The position numbers were made by a program, and so were the translations under genes. A stretch of 64,000 nt of DNA from Rhinopomastus cyanomelas (Eukaryota; Chordata; Aves; Bucerotiformes; Rhinopomastidae), in assembly GCA_013400115.1 (NCBI GenBank), contig VXBP01000349.1:248001-312000 (forward strand). Direction: 5' to 3'. Positions 12,014 through 27,000 of the stretch are shown piece by piece. Below the pieces are notes generated by a model. That model did not search any database and was not told the DNA's origin. It saw only the letters and a program-made list of their open reading frames with translations. Positions within the stretch are counted from its first letter, which is position 1. Each line of letters opens with the position of its first letter.

Positions 12014-15000
12014 CTGATTTGGGAAAATTAAGGAAGAATGTTTGTGCAGTGCTCAGCAGAAAAGGTTCATCTTTCAGACCTACAAGTTCAAGGACACTTA
12101 CTGAAAATAGAAATTCAATGCATTACCCTCTAGGAGTGTCCCAGTCAGACCAAAACAAAGAAATTCCTCCCTGTGAGGGTGCCGAGGCCCTGGAACAGGT
12201 TGCCCAGCGTGGTTATGGCTGCTCCATCCCTGGCAGTGCTCAAGCCCAGGTTAGATGGGGCTCTGGGCAACCTGGTCTGGCGAGGCCCCCATGGCAGAGG
12301 GTTAGAACTGGATGATCTCTGAGGTCCCTTCCAACTTAAACCAGTCTGTGATTCTGTGACAACCACAACTCCTTTGTTACTGGGGAACAAGAAGTTGCAC
12401 CAAGATGGCGGTAAAGGTCCAGGGAATACTGAGGTCCATGTTTGCTGCTCAGCTATTCTCTCCCAGGATACCATAACCAGGAGCTTACCCTGCAGACAGA
12501 ACTTGCTGCTTTGAAAGTTTGAAGCTGTCCCCCAAGGTATAGAAAACAACCATCAGTTCTTAGACCAGAAGAGAATCACAGAATCCACCAGGAGTTTTAC
12601 AAAGTTTGCTGAAGATAAGTGAAACAAACTAGGAATGTAAAGCCAAATTTGGAATTTTGGTCATAAAACCAAGCCAAGAGCAACAGATAGGTATGAAACA
12701 AGGAAGAAGATTAGGAATACACCAGAGCATTAGTTTACTCTGGTGTTTCTTGCCACAGACAAGAACACAAATTAGAAAAAGAAATGCAGAGGGTTCTGTT
12801 GCAGCTGAGATACCACTTTGGTTTTAAAATAAAGTCTTAATTGCTTAAATTAGTTTTAACAGTGATTATGAAAAAATGCACCTCCGCAACTAATTCTGAG
12901 CATTCTGTTCACAAAGCTGCACCCAACCCAGTAAAGTTTTCCCTCGCACCATGTTAAAAAATCGTTTAACATCAGATTCACAGAATCACAGAACATTAGG
13001 AAGGGACCTTGAGAGACCATCCAGTCCAATCCCCCTACCACAGCAGGATCACCTAGACCAAGTCACAGAGGAACACATCCAGGCAGGTTTTAAACGTCAC
13101 CAGAGAAGCAGACTCCACAACCCTCCTGGGCAGCCCATTCGCAGCAAAAAATGGAGCAGAACATAAAGGACACTGTAGTAAAACCCTAAACCAGCCCTGG
13201 TTGTTTTGACTCAAGTGCATGCACGCACGCACCCGAAATTATATTCACTGGGAAGTTTTATCAGTCTTGACCAGGCATTGAGCAATAACACAGCACTACT
13301 GGGTTTGAAAAATATTTCTTTGACAAGCTGTGGTCCATAAATTATTCCCTGTGTGAGCTCACGTCCAGTTTTAGGATTGTTTTGTTGGTTCTATTTCGCT
13401 CCCTAGATCGTATCTCTGAAAAAGTGTTTTAAGACCAAGTTTGAAATGGCAAGTGGCCACGCGGAGATTGAAGGAACGGAACTTTTCACTGCAATTTACC
13501 ACCCGCAAACCAAACTGGCTCTTCACCAAAGAGATTGAATTGACAGTCTGCAATTCAGATTTGGGCCAAACCTTCACCAAACTCCCCCAGTTTAAAGGAT
13601 ACATGGGTGGTAATCCATCTTGTCACCAAAAAAATTCACAAATTGGGTCCCATTGTAAAAATAACCAGCTGGAAGGGGATCCAAGTGGCGTTTCACCTAC
13701 GATAGGGAAGAATGTACAGTACATGAGACACTGAAAACTCTCAGAAGTGCTTAGAAACAGAACAAACTTCAACAGATAAAACCAAAACTCCTTCTGCTGA
13801 GCAGAACAGGCAGAGAGGACTGTATGGCTCCTGGCTACAAAGGAGCACTCTGAAAAGACATTATGACCACTCATATCCATATGGGACAGGATATCCATAT
13901 GGTGTCCAGTGACACCAACCATCATCATGGAAAAATCTTAGGAACCCTACTCCAGAAAGAGCCTGTACAACCTGAAGGTAGTTGATGGGCACCTCAATAC
14001 AAGACAGACATTGAGGGGCTGGAGTGGGTCCAAAGAAAGGTAACAAGGCTGGTGAAGGGTCTGTAGAACAAACTTTGTGAGGAGCAGCTGAGCAAGCTGG
14101 GGGTGGTTACTCTGAAGAACAGGAGGCTGAGGGGAGACCTCCTTGCTGGCTAAACCTACCTGAAAGGAGGTTGGAGAGAGGTGGGGCTTGGTCTCTTCTC
14201 ACAAGGAACAAGTGACAGGAGAAGAGGAAATGGACTCAAGTTGCACCAGGGGAAGTTTAGGTTGGACATTAGAAAAATATTCTTTCTGGAAAGGGCCATG
14301 AAGCCTTGGAACAGGCTGCCCAGGGAGTGGACTGAATCTCCATCCCTGGATGTGTTTCAAAGTCATGGGGATCTGTCTTAGGGACAAGGATTAGCAGTGG
14401 CCTTGGGACAGTACAGTTAATGGTTGGACTCAATGATCCCAAAATTGTTTTCCAAACGAAACCACTTTATGATGAGGGCAAGACTAGGCATTTAGGATCC
14501 TAATTTGCAGGTAACAACAAGCACAGCACAGAGCAGTGAGAAAAGACAGAAAAACCATGGCATTATCCAGAACACCAGCCAGCATCTGACACCTCCTCCT
14601 GCTTTTCAGAGCTATCCTGAAACTGCGATAACACCAAGATTTCCCTTTCAAACCCCTCCTGGACAGCCTCAGTTGTGTGTCAAAAGACAGTAAGTGCTAC
14701 AATGATTTAGTGCCTGGCACACACAGCGGCAGGTACAGGAGGTGCTCTGGCACACAGATGGATGTTTCAGAACACCAGCCAAACTGAAGGTTTGCTTTTA
14801 ATTGCTTCTACTTACGTGAATGGTTTTTATTTCCTGAAGGGTCAGCATTCCTCTGGTCTTCAGGGCTTTCCTCTGAGGCTTCTGCATGAAGAATTAGACC
14901 TGTTATAACCTAGTGAGTGACAATGTAAGGCTACAGCTTTGTTACATCGAACAACCCCAATAAACAAACAAAAAGACCAACCCAAACTACAAGTCAGAAA

Positions 15001-18000
15001 AAGGTGTATCTCAGAAATGTGGATAGTGGTCGTGAAATCAATGGTCACACATTATTGTGCACAAACCCAGCATCAAAACAACCTCTTTTGAAGCAGGTGT
15101 TATAAATATTAATTTCAGTTATATTAAGGTACAAAAGTTCTGAAAGGAAAAGTAGAAATTAAGTAATCTTACTTGAAGCACTGGTAGAAATATGAAATTC
15201 TACAAGTACTTTAAACAACAGAAACAGTTTTACTCCAAATAAATGAAGACAACATCAATGAAGAACAATCTAGTTTTTAATCAGATAAGTTTGAGAGTTC
15301 ATTTCTCTCATGCAGCAGCTCTCACAACTCCTGAAACTCTAAATCATCCATGACTACGGGGACTGCACAAAGACTGTTTGTAGGCTTGAGGTGCTCAAAG
15401 AGGAAACACTTCACACTTGAGACACATTTACATTCCCAGTTTTCATAAAGTTAAACAGCATCCCACCAGGGGGGTTTCTTAAAAAAATGCTTTCTCAAAA
15501 GCATTTGTCTCTGTTTATCACCCTTGTGGTATATAAAGAGTGTGTGAGGGATCATCACAGAAGATGTTTTACTTTTCCCTCACGTCACACAACCTCCTCA
15601 AACAGAGGTGGGAACCTGAAGATCCTCAGGAACTGCTCCAACAAGCACCTGCAGAAAACTTTTTTCCCTTCCTACACAAGGCTTTTGGAGTGACTATATA
15701 AATTCTAATCCACAAAGAAGCAACTGAGTATTTTTAGCTAAAATATCCAATTTGTATGGTTGAACAGCTTCCACCTATGCTTGATGTGTGAATCAAGCCT
15801 CAAGATTCACTTGCTAAACCCTTGATGTTCAGTCTACTAAAGTCAATACCTGCTGGTATTACTTGGATATGCAGCAGGGAACCATCTTAACCTCAAGTCT
15901 CAGTCAGCTTGTGGCAGACACTGTATGAAGTCATCAAGACAACTGCAAAAGGTGCCTTTTTGGCTTCTTACCATGTTCACATTCCCTGTTTCCTACTCCA
16001 GCTTCTACTGCACGGGAGCATCAGTCATGCAGAAATGCATCAGCTCTTACACAGCTGCATGCCTGACAAACTAAGCAAGACTAAGATGGAAAAAACCCCA
16101 ACCCCACACACCCCACTTCAGTGGATTACTCCCTCCCAAGAAGGTTTAATTTAGTGAATCAAAACAAGTTTTCAGCTTTGCAGTCTTCAGGTACTTCAAG
16201 GAGATTTATTTCATACTACACTTTAGCTTTTGGCAACCATGTCTCAGCTAAATCACCGTGTGCTTATTCTGGATGTAGTCCATTTGCTCAAGTGTTCCAG
16301 AGCAGATCAAACCATGAATAAGCTGCAGCAGCTATTACCATGTTACACAAATTACGATACACGTTCACAAACTGTTAGTCCTCTGCTGAAAGAGATTTAC
16401 ACCCTGGAATGCTAGTACCTTGGTAAAAAAGAAAGGAGACTTTTACTACAAAAAGGTTTGGAGACACTCAGATTCCTCCTTTTGTCATTCAGAAATACCA
16501 ACAAGATCATGATGAACAGAAGCAAACATGCCCACAAACCTGTTTTGCAGTTTCTCTGAGCCAATCTTTCATATCCTCTTCCTTAAGAGAGCAGCCAATA
16601 AACACAAGGAAGAACTCCTGTTGACTGCTGCAATCCCTGTTATCGTTTCTTGAATCAGGAGGAGTTGGCCCCTCCAAAACAGGAACGAGGCTCAGCAAGT
16701 TAGATGATGTGTTGTGGCAGACTTCAATCACTTTATCAGAATCTAACAAAAGGAGAGAAGAATGAAACATCCTGATAATTACTGATCTAATTTAGCATCG
16801 ATGCGTTGGTGCAGAGTCTAGTCTGCCAAAGAAGCTTTCAAACACATATTCAACACAAGAAAAGACTTTTTCTGGAGTGGGTCAAAAGAAGGGCAACAAA
16901 GTTGGTGAAAGGTCTGGAGAAGAAACCTTGTGAGGAATGGTTCAACAACATGGTGGTGGTTAGTCTAGAGAAAAGGAGGCTGAGAGGAGTCCTTCTTGCT
17001 GTCTCTGAAATTCAGGAGGTTGAATAGAGGTGCAGTGCAGGGTGGTCTCTTCTCACAAGGAACAGGTGATAGGACTAGAGGAAATGGCTTCAAGCTGCAC
17101 CAGGGGTAGTTTAGGTTGGACATGAGAAAAAATTTCATCATGGAAAGAATCATCGGGCCTTGGAACAGGCTGCCCAGGGAGGGTGTTGGATCACCATGTG
17201 TTTCAAAGTCAGGGACATCTGAAGCTTAGGGCCATGGTTGAGTGGTGGCCTTGGGACAGTTGGGTTCATGGTTGGTATTTTCCAACTTCAACAATTCCAC
17301 GATTCTGTGAAAGCGTACGATGGAATTTGCCCTTACCTGAAAACTTCACTTTGCCCATGATGTGATAAATGTTTCCAGAAAAAGGACTTGGCTTGAGCAA
17401 TGACTTAATCGCTGTTTGAAATAGAAGACAAACAGATTATCTCGTTTATTTTTCATCTTCTTAGTGCAGCTTCTGGCCAGACCTACACTACAGGTCTCTA
17501 ACCCACATCCTAGTGCTTCAGAAGAAAAAGCTGCAGTGTCCCCCAGAGCCCCACTACAGCATATTTCTACATGTTCTCATTTCTTCTCTATGGGGTAGGT
17601 GGGAAATAACATGTGTTTGGCATAACGAACGCTTACAGTGTGTGTGGAATGTAAAGTGGTGCTCCTTAACATTGCTTTGCTAAGGAAAGAAGGAAAGGCA
17701 TGATTACAGATCTACTCTAGTAGCCTAGCACAGAGCTGAGCCTATTTTCTAGTAAACACAAAGAATTGTTTGGCAAAAAAAGCAGAAGCTGATGTTCACT
17801 TCTAAAGTGCATTTCAACACAACTAAATAAAATTAAAATGAAATTAGACTACTAAATAAAAAGCAAACATATGAAGATAAGTGTCTTAGTCCCTAGAAAC
17901 CAAAAATTAAATGAGTTTCATCTGAAAAAAAAAAAATCATGGGTCTGCTTTCCAGGGCAGACACTAAAGAAGATAATCTAATGTACTCTAAGGAAGGAAA

Positions 18001-21000
18001 GCTGAGATTTCAATTAAAAGTTTACTTCAGCAGTAATTAAGTAACTGGGCTACATCAGTGGCTTCATTTTCCCCTCAGTTCCTTCGTATTTCAACCTGGG
18101 GATTTAAATCAACTGAGTCAAAGTTCTTCTGTACCTTTACACTTGGTCACAAATCGTGTTTTTTCTAGAGGACGACTAAACCACACACAAATCTGAACCA
18201 TCGGAGGGAAGATGGACCCAGCTCCATATCTGCCTTCGTACCTTAAAGAAAAAGAAGACAAGCACAGCTTCAACATACAGAGAACACACACATGCTTTTG
18301 AAAGTGCTCAGGACTCTCTTGGATGCTCTTTCTGCTGCAGTTGTTTATGATACATCCTATCTCCACGCTATTCTTGCATCATCAGATCGAAGAACACTTG
18401 TCCAAAAGTGGTAAATCCTTTTATTTCCTGCTTTCTCACCCCTTCAGTGGCTCTGACATGCCAAAGTTTTGCACCAGTTTACTTTAACTGCATCTAATTG
18501 AGAGCCAGAAGTATGATTCAAAAGCTTTGCAAAGGACTGGCAAAGCAGGGTAAATAAATCGTGCTCCCAAGCACCATAAACCCGACTGGAACACGGTCAG
18601 CCAGGCGTTAGAAGGGCTGAGGGCTTGACGTTTGCTGACAAATAGGTGCAGCACTAGATAACTACAACAAGATGTGTAAAAAGAACCTTGAACCATGAGA
18701 AACAGCCCTTGGTATGAAATGGAAAGCGTGGTGCCACTGATCACTGTGCCCTCAGCCTCTGCCAAGCCTGTCAATAAGGTTTGCTGAGTTTGATGAATAA
18801 TTGTTCTGCTAATAGCTGGGCTGACAAAGCGAGTTCATTCCAGTAAGGCTGAATAGCTGTCAGAACAAAATTACTCCAGTCATTATTGACCTCACCCATC
18901 CCAATCCTTCCCAGCTTATTCCCAGAGGGTTCTTTTTCTATTCTTCTGAAAAGCAACAGTAATCTCGCGTTGATTTAAATGGGGTCCAGAAAGGATCCCT
19001 TTTCCCCACCACTGAAAAAAGAGCAGCAAGTGTTTATCTACTAAGACTACTCATCAGCTCTCTCTTAAACATGATTTACAAAGCTGCTGCCTGTTCCAAA
19101 TGAGTAATCTTAAAAAATAAAATAAAACTAAGTTAGTGAGACTTTTTAATCTGCAAGTTATTTAGAAAAACAGTTTTAACATCTCTCAGCCTTCGATACT
19201 TGCCAGCCAGGGTACATTAAATACCGAGCTCTCATCATCTGAGGATTTGAAAAACTGCTTTCTGAGAGAATTAGTTCAATATCCTCATTCCTGTAAAGAA
19301 AGAAAAATGAAGGGTTTTAATTTTGAAAGTTCAATAAAGTTCTCTGTACGTTCCTTAGCTAAACCAGAATGCGTTAGTCACCGTAAAATTAAAGAGTATC
19401 TTCCCTTAGTACGACAGTAACACAAGTCATACTATGCAAACAAACCCATGCATTTCCTAATCCCTGTATTTACAAGGCTGTAAATGGAAAGTGAAGATGC
19501 CTCCTTCATGATAAGTGATTCACTAAAACCTGCCACCTCCTTTGTCTGAGTTACTGGAGTAAAACAAGAGGATACAAGTTCCTCAGGGTACCGGGCGGTA
19601 CCGAACGTTACCGGGTTATGATGCCATTTTCTGCCAAGATGAAGGCGACGGTGGGATTTGCCGCTCGGATAAGGTTCTGCAGTTGCACGAGGAGTGGATG
19701 TCTCTGCTCTGTGGTGTGGCTTGTGAAAATCAAGTTACTCACAAGGCCTGCGTAAGGCAATCAGGGGTAAGTTTAGAAAAGTCAGGGACATAATGTTGAT
19801 TGATAAATGATCATAGAATCATAGACTGGTGTGGTTTCGAATGGACCTCTGAGACCATCTACTTCCAACCCCCTGCCATGGGGAGGGACACCTCTCCCTA
19901 CACCAGGTTGCCCACAGAAGTTGTGGATTTTCCATCCTTGGAAGTCTTCAAGGCCAGGCTGGATGGGGTTCTAGGCAACTGGGTCTGGTGAGGGGTGCTG
20001 CTGCCCATAGCAAGGGGTTGGAACCAGACGATCTCTGAGGTCCCTTCCAGCTCACACCAGTGTTCTATAAGGCGACACTGGAATGACTAGAGGAGAAAGA
20101 TGCAGAAAGTTATGATCTGTAGGTTCTTGTGAGCAAGTGAAAACAATCTTACTAAAATGAAAAAACATATCATCCATGAGACCACCAGTCACTGGAGATG
20201 ACTAAACGAAGCTAATGAGGAAGGTTTCCTTTGCCAAAACACAGCTCTACCAGGTCAAAACATTTTGCTATTTATTAGTCCATGTCACAGAAGTAATTTA
20301 GATTCAGTTAACTGGAAGAATCAATTGACTAGTTTAATGAAGAATAACAAGGTTTAAAGCCTCTTGAACAATTCAATGTGTAGAAAGAAAGGCTGAAGAG
20401 CAAAAAACATAAAACTGACAGAGTCCAAAGTACTGATAAGTAAAGAGAAGGGTTCACGTGCATTTTTTAGTCTTTTTTTTTGAGAAAGATCTCAAAATGC
20501 TATTCAGACAGCAAGTCTGAACCCACAGAGAAAAGTAATGTGATAACTATCTGTCCCGAGCACTACTTCCCATTAACTAGTAATAATAAATAAGAATAAT
20601 AATAATATGTCTTCATAGAATCATAAGGGATTGGAAGGGACCTCAAAAGATTATCTAGTCCAATCCCCCTGCCACAGCAGCTGAAAAGGTTATCAGACAT
20701 GCAAACAGGCTGCCTAGGGCAGTGGTGGAGTCATCAGCCACAGAGATGTGGTGCTGATGGGTGCTGATGGACCTGGTTTAGCAGTGACCCAGCAAGTGCT
20801 GGGTCAGTGGTTGGGCTTGACAAAATTAAACATTTTTCCAACCAAAACAATTCTGTGATTCTATGATCTGCAGCCTACAGTTATTTCTGATCTTTACAGC
20901 AGGCATTCAAGTCCACTAATCCCCACAGTGGCCTCTTCACACAGAAATTCCTACACCAAAATGCTTCTAGGGTATTCATATTATACCACATGCTCTCGAT

Positions 21001-24000
21001 CACTGGGAAGAGTCCCATCACAAATCCTCTCAAGCTGGAATTTCAGTAACAGCCCAAGCACATTCTCATTACTAGTATTTATCTTTTTTCAAAGAGTCTC
21101 ACACAGAAGTCTCCAGTCCAATTTCAGCAACAGTCACGCTTTCTCCAATACACAGTTACAGAGACCCATGAAGGGTCTGGAACAGAAATCCTGTGGGGGG
21201 TTTCTTGGGCAGGGGGATTAACTGGAGAAAAGGAGGCTCAGGGGAGACCTTCACGCTGTCTACAACTACCTGAAAGGAAGGAAGAGCAAGGAGGGGTTCA
21301 GCCTCTTCCTTCTGGTGAAGAGTGACAGCACCAGGGGAGGTTTAGGCTGGATGTTAGGAAGAATTTCTTCACTGAAAGGGTTATCAAACATGGCAACAGG
21401 CTGCCCAGGGCAATGGTAGAATACTCATCACTGGAGGGGTTTAAACAATATGCAGACCTTGTGCTTAGGGACATGGGTTAGGGGTGATTTGGCAGTGATG
21501 GGTTGAAGGTGGGACTTCATGATGTCAAAAGTCTCTTCCAACCAAAGAGGTTGTGAATCTGTGCTCCTGAGAGAAAGCAGGGAAGTGGGGAAGGAGAGTA
21601 ACCAGGCAGATTGGACTAGATCTTTCGAGGTGCCTTCCAATCTGTAGTCTGTAGTGATTCCATGATTTTATGATTAAGTCATTCACATGCTTGAAATGAT
21701 TATATAGATGGTAAATTTAAGTGGAAATGTATTAATAAGCTTAATATCCTTACGCTTCATATTAGAAGTTTAATAAAAAAACCCATGGCTACACATCCTG
21801 TGAAGTTGGCACAGAGCAATGACATGGCTGTATGACAAGAAGGAAATTAAGCACAGATTGCAGCTTTAAGATCTGTGCCTCGGAGAGAACAGGTAGCTGT
21901 CAAGGACTGAGCTGGCAAAGCTTAAAATCAAGAGGACTCGGGGAATAAAAATATGCAGCAAATCAGAAACCTGTGCAATGTGTCTCACACTCATCACCCA
22001 TTCGCTTTCTCCAACAACCTCTGCTTCATTTGCACTTGTCTAAGGGGAACAGCTCGCGGGCACTTCTTGTCATTTCTGCTCCTGAACTCCCCCACAGCCT
22101 TGGAAGTGACTGAAAAATGCTCTGAGCCTGGTGAAGCTGCAAGTCTGGGCTCTGCTCACACCTAAAATAAATCTTGTAGGCGCAAGTGTTGAATTAAAAA
22201 TGGCCTGGGGTTAGCAAGCAACAGTCTAGGAGATGGCTGAAGGGATTGTACCTCTCTGCTCCGTTCTGGTGACATCCCCTGCAGGTCAGGGTCCAGCTCT
22301 GGGCTCCTCAGCACAGCAGAGACCTGGAGCTGGTGGAGCAGGGCCACAGAAAGCCTCAGAAATGCTACTCTAAGATGGGGGGCCTGCTGCTGTGAGGGCA
22401 GGCTGGGAGAGTTGGGGGGGTGGGTCAGCTGAAGAGATGCTCCAAGAACTCTCTGGTGCAGCCTTTAAGTGCTTAAAGGGGCTAGTAAGAAAGATGAGGA
22501 GGGACTTGACACAACAAGGACCTGTTGTAACAGGAGAAAGGGTGATGGTTTGAAACTAAAAGGGAGATTCAGACTAGACAGAGGGAAGAAATTCTTCGTT
22601 GTGAGGGTGGCGAGACCCTGGCACAGGTTGCCCAGAGAGGTGGGCAAAGCCCCACCCCTGAAACCATCCAGGTCAGGTTGCACATCCAGACTCTGAACAA
22701 CCTGCTCTAGCTGCAGATGCTCCTGCTCATTGCAGGTAGTTAGGCTGGATGACCTTTGAAGGTCCCTTCATTGCCAAACCATTCTGTGACTTTATATACT
22801 GAACTGATTGACAGGTAGCGTCATCCAGGATAAAAATGGCTTTTTGAGAACTGGAAGGTGCCTACACAGCTTCAGTAACAAATATTTATGAGTTTTTCTA
22901 TTTAAATTGCCATTGCCTGCTGTCTCTGTTTTTAATGCATTTTGAAGACCACTCAGTTCTGTTTAAAGACTCATGTATGCATGTAAAGCAAAAATAAAAA
23001 CAACTCTTTGCAGCCTGGGGAACCACATGTTCCATAGAGGCAGTAAAGGCACAGGAGGGATAGATTAGAAATATGTATGGCTCTGCAGGAAGAGCACATT
23101 CCCTTTGCTCCCAAACGTACAATGGGCACGTTTATAACAATGGCCACGTCTCAATCTGGAAAACAACTTCATATACAAGGCAAGAGATGCCAACGTGCCC
23201 TCAGGCTACTAAGGTGTCGGCGCGCAGCTTCTGTGCAAAAGAAGAAGGAAAACAAAAGGGGAAGGAGAGAGGCATATTCAGGAGTGAGACAGAAGGAAAG
23301 CACAGCACACAGATGGTGGTGAGATGTGTTTTCTTGAGAAGTCTAAAGTAGTATGGAAGGGAGGGACAAAGCAACACTGCTATTGTTGCACCACAAATGA
23401 ATTCTCAGGGATGCAGAAATCAATTCTCTACTGTACACATGACACAATTCTGCATTTGTCTGGAAAGTTGGTACCACATCGCAGTGCAAAGAATCATTTT
23501 CCTCTTAAAATTTCTTACACACAAATTGCCCCTATTCATGTGAAATAATCTGCTTTACAGGAACAGACCTCTGGGCTACCTCGTCTCATATTCTGTATCT
23601 GAAAGCCAAATGACAAAACCTTGCAACACAGAATTCACTGCCAGAAGAACATCGTTCTAACCTCCAGTATTTTTCCTTCTGTCAGTGTTTGGACCATAGG
23701 AAAAGGAGCTTACTTGTCCAAAGCATTTTCTAGTTCCAATTTGAACCATGACAAATTGTCACCTCGTCTGTACAACTGCGCTTCACAAAACGATACCCTG
23801 GAGTATTTACTGTATTTTATTCTGTCACAAAGGCATGACTACACACTCCTCACAAGGTTTCTTCTCCAGATTCTTTGCCAAACTTGTTGCCCTTCTCTAG
23901 ACCTGCTCCAGCACCTCATTGCCTTTCCTGTACTTAGGTGTCCAAAACTGAAGCCAGTACTCAAGGTGAGGCCTCACCAGTGCTGAGCACAGGGGGACAA

Positions 24001-27000
24001 TCACTTCCCTATATAGTGTAGATAAGAGTGTATCTTACACAAACCAGCTACACAACCATTTAAAGCAGGTTTCTTTCCATTCTAAAATAGCAGAGTGGAG
24101 AACTCTGTTTCCTCACATCTCCCCAAAAGAGACTGGAACTAAATCCAATCCATTTTGCTCCCAGATTAACGAGACAGCACGAGCTAGAACAGTTCAATTC
24201 TCCCGGTGAAGACAACCAGAATGCACCATGCTTCAAATTCCTACATCATCTCCAGGCATCTGTGGTCTTGAATAACACTGTGTGTGCTCTGCACAGATGG
24301 TTCTTAACTCCTGAAGTTCATTAAAATCCCTTGACCACGTGCATTTACGTTTCATTTGGCCATATGGCTTAGCTTCATGTTCTGTGTGACTTGAAGAAAA
24401 TAAGTGACACTTACCTTGTGAACACTGGTCCAGGAACTTTGGAAAAAGAAGTCTGAAAAAAACAACACAAGTTTGTATGTCAAGAATGGATAATATTATT
24501 TAAGTCTTTTACATTCATTTGGACACTGACAGCTGGAGTCTTACAACACACGTTCCCGTTTCCTTTTTTCATTCGGTGTAACAGGAACATCTCTAGATGT
24601 TGTGCCTTTGCCAAAACTTAGACTTTGCCAAAACGGCTTGAAGTTGTATCTTCTAGACACCACCTCAAGGCTCAATGGCACCCAACAAGCAAGAGTTTGA
24701 TGCTCGAGAGCTCCAGCACACACTGCTCCCTAGACAGGGTTTTATTTCCTATTTTACTCGATGCATTAAGCAAGAATGAGAGAAGTGTTAGAGTTGCTGA
24801 AGAGATTCCTGAAGAGATTCACTTACAGCTTCAGCCTTGTGGCAGGTATATTTCAAAGCCAAACCCATTACTGGGAGCAAGAAAACACCATCTCATTCAG
24901 AAGAAAAAGATGCCCCAACTATGGAAAACTTAAAACAGCCCCTTGTAAGAGTGAGCAGTCTTAATGGTTTGTGTCTGCTGCAGTACTACTCTCCCAACAC
25001 CACCATTGATTCCAGACAGATGTGAAGCCCATAAACAGAGCATAAGCCCAGAAGTCTCACAGGCAGTAGAACTTACTGTTCCATTAGTGGCTGAACTTCT
25101 AGGTATTTCTCAACATGGCTTTTAGCTTAAATACGCAATAACCAGCATAACTGGGCTCTGGGCAATCTGGTCTAGTGAACGGTATCTCTGCCCATGGCAG
25201 GGAGGTGGGAAATAGATGATCTCTAAGGTCTCTTCCAACCAGAATCATTCTATGAATCTATTCTGTAGCCTAGGAAACTAGCAAAACTTCAATATTCCCT
25301 TAGTTCCTATTCAAACAATAGGAATTTGATGCTTTCCCTAAAGAATAGCGTGGAACGTGGTGGGAACTCCTTGTGGACAGACTGTCTGTACATAAGGCTT
25401 TCTGTAGAGATTGTACCAACTGTTGTGTCAGACGAGTGACAATTAAAATAAGCCTCAGAGGAAAAATAACACTTATCTGTTCCCTTTCAACTACCTCTCC
25501 CCTGCTCTGGCTTTAATATTCAACACAGAGAAGAGCTTCATCATGACAGACCCAGATCTCCACAGCCATGAACTTCAAGACAGGAAAGGGATTTAGTTTC
25601 AAGTCACACACTAAAATTACTCGTGTGGATTTGCACAGCAACACAGCCAAAGCTCCTCAAGGGCAAGATCTGTCCTTGGCAGCACGTGGCTACACAGTAA
25701 GTTCTTATCAAGAGAAACTTCAAAGCAAGACACAAATAATCTGTGGCATGGGCTAAGCCTCTTCCTTCAATTGCCTCTGCACTTCAGGAGACAAACAATG
25801 TTAGTCAAAGGGTTGCAGGCTATAAAAACCACACAACCATTAACACCTTAGCAAGTTTAGGAAAAAAACACCTCTGAATGGAACCTGCCTTTCCTCTAAT
25901 TCTAGACAGAACATGTTGAAAAAGCACCACAGCCTTTACTACTTCTTTGCAATCTTGCTCACGGAGACAGAAGGAAGCACTAGAGCAGCAGCTATTTATT
26001 GACTGGTGCACAAGCGGCGCTTTGGATCATGGCTTCACACCAGCTGGGAAGTTTAACGGATGGATTTTATAAGAGATGGCTGGGCTGTGTCACTCAAAGT
26101 TTTATCACCAACGCGACACTAGGAAGTCTAAGAACTGTCACTGCTGTCACTTATTTCGAATCAAGCTGGCTGCAAGGAGTAATTGCAAAATTGAAGCGTC
26201 ATGATTTTGCAGACAGGTCTATGAAATCGGCTCCGTGTCGGTTGCCGCACCTACCTACAGTGTGAAACAACAGCCGCACCGTGTTATTTTCAAATGTCAG
26301 CGACTTGGCTTTGCTACCGTTTCCTCCCCACCCTGCCTCTGCAGTAACCCAGGATATCAGATTTTAATACGTGCAATGCTTTGGTTTCCGTGCTTTGTCA
26401 CTCTCTTCAACAAAATTTGGGACTGCTTCCTACGAGTTCCGCATTTTAAATGTGCAAAGGCTTCATTTAGTATCCACAAATAGCAAATCCATCAATAAAT
26501 AACCCAAACGGAGATGCACGCCTCAGTCTTCAGTCACGCTCGTGATGAGATTTAAGAAATACAATGATTTAAAAAGGAACCACCACTGGACGGTTATAGC
26601 ATCATAGAATCATTAGGGATTGGAAAGGACCTTGAAAGACCATCTAGTCCAATCCCCCTGACACAGCAGGATCACCTAGACCAAGTCACACAGGAACACA
26701 AAACACCTCCAGTGAAGGAGACTCCACAACCTCCGTGGGCAGCCTGTTCCAGTGCTCCGTTACCCTCACTGGGAAGACGTTCCTTCTCAGGTTGATGTGG
26801 AAACTTTTATGTTCCAGCTCACACCCATTGCCCCTCATCCTATCACTAGATGACACTGAGCAGAGCCTGGCTCCATCCTCCTGACACCCACCCTTCAAAT
26901 ATTTATAGACGTTCATGAGGTCGCCCCTCAGTTTCCTCTTTTCCAAGCTAAAGAGACCCACTCCCTCAGCCTCTCCACATAAGGGAGGTGCTCCACCTCC

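Noticed and set aside
12145..12549. 134-codon minus-strand ORF.
   Set aside because: Most of it is the antisense of an S3 CR1 fragment; the rest has no support.
13371..13604. 77-codon minus-strand ORF beginning at the exon 32 donor.
   Set aside because: It runs one frame off DNAAF9, the real frame stops within five codons, and there is no splice or family support.
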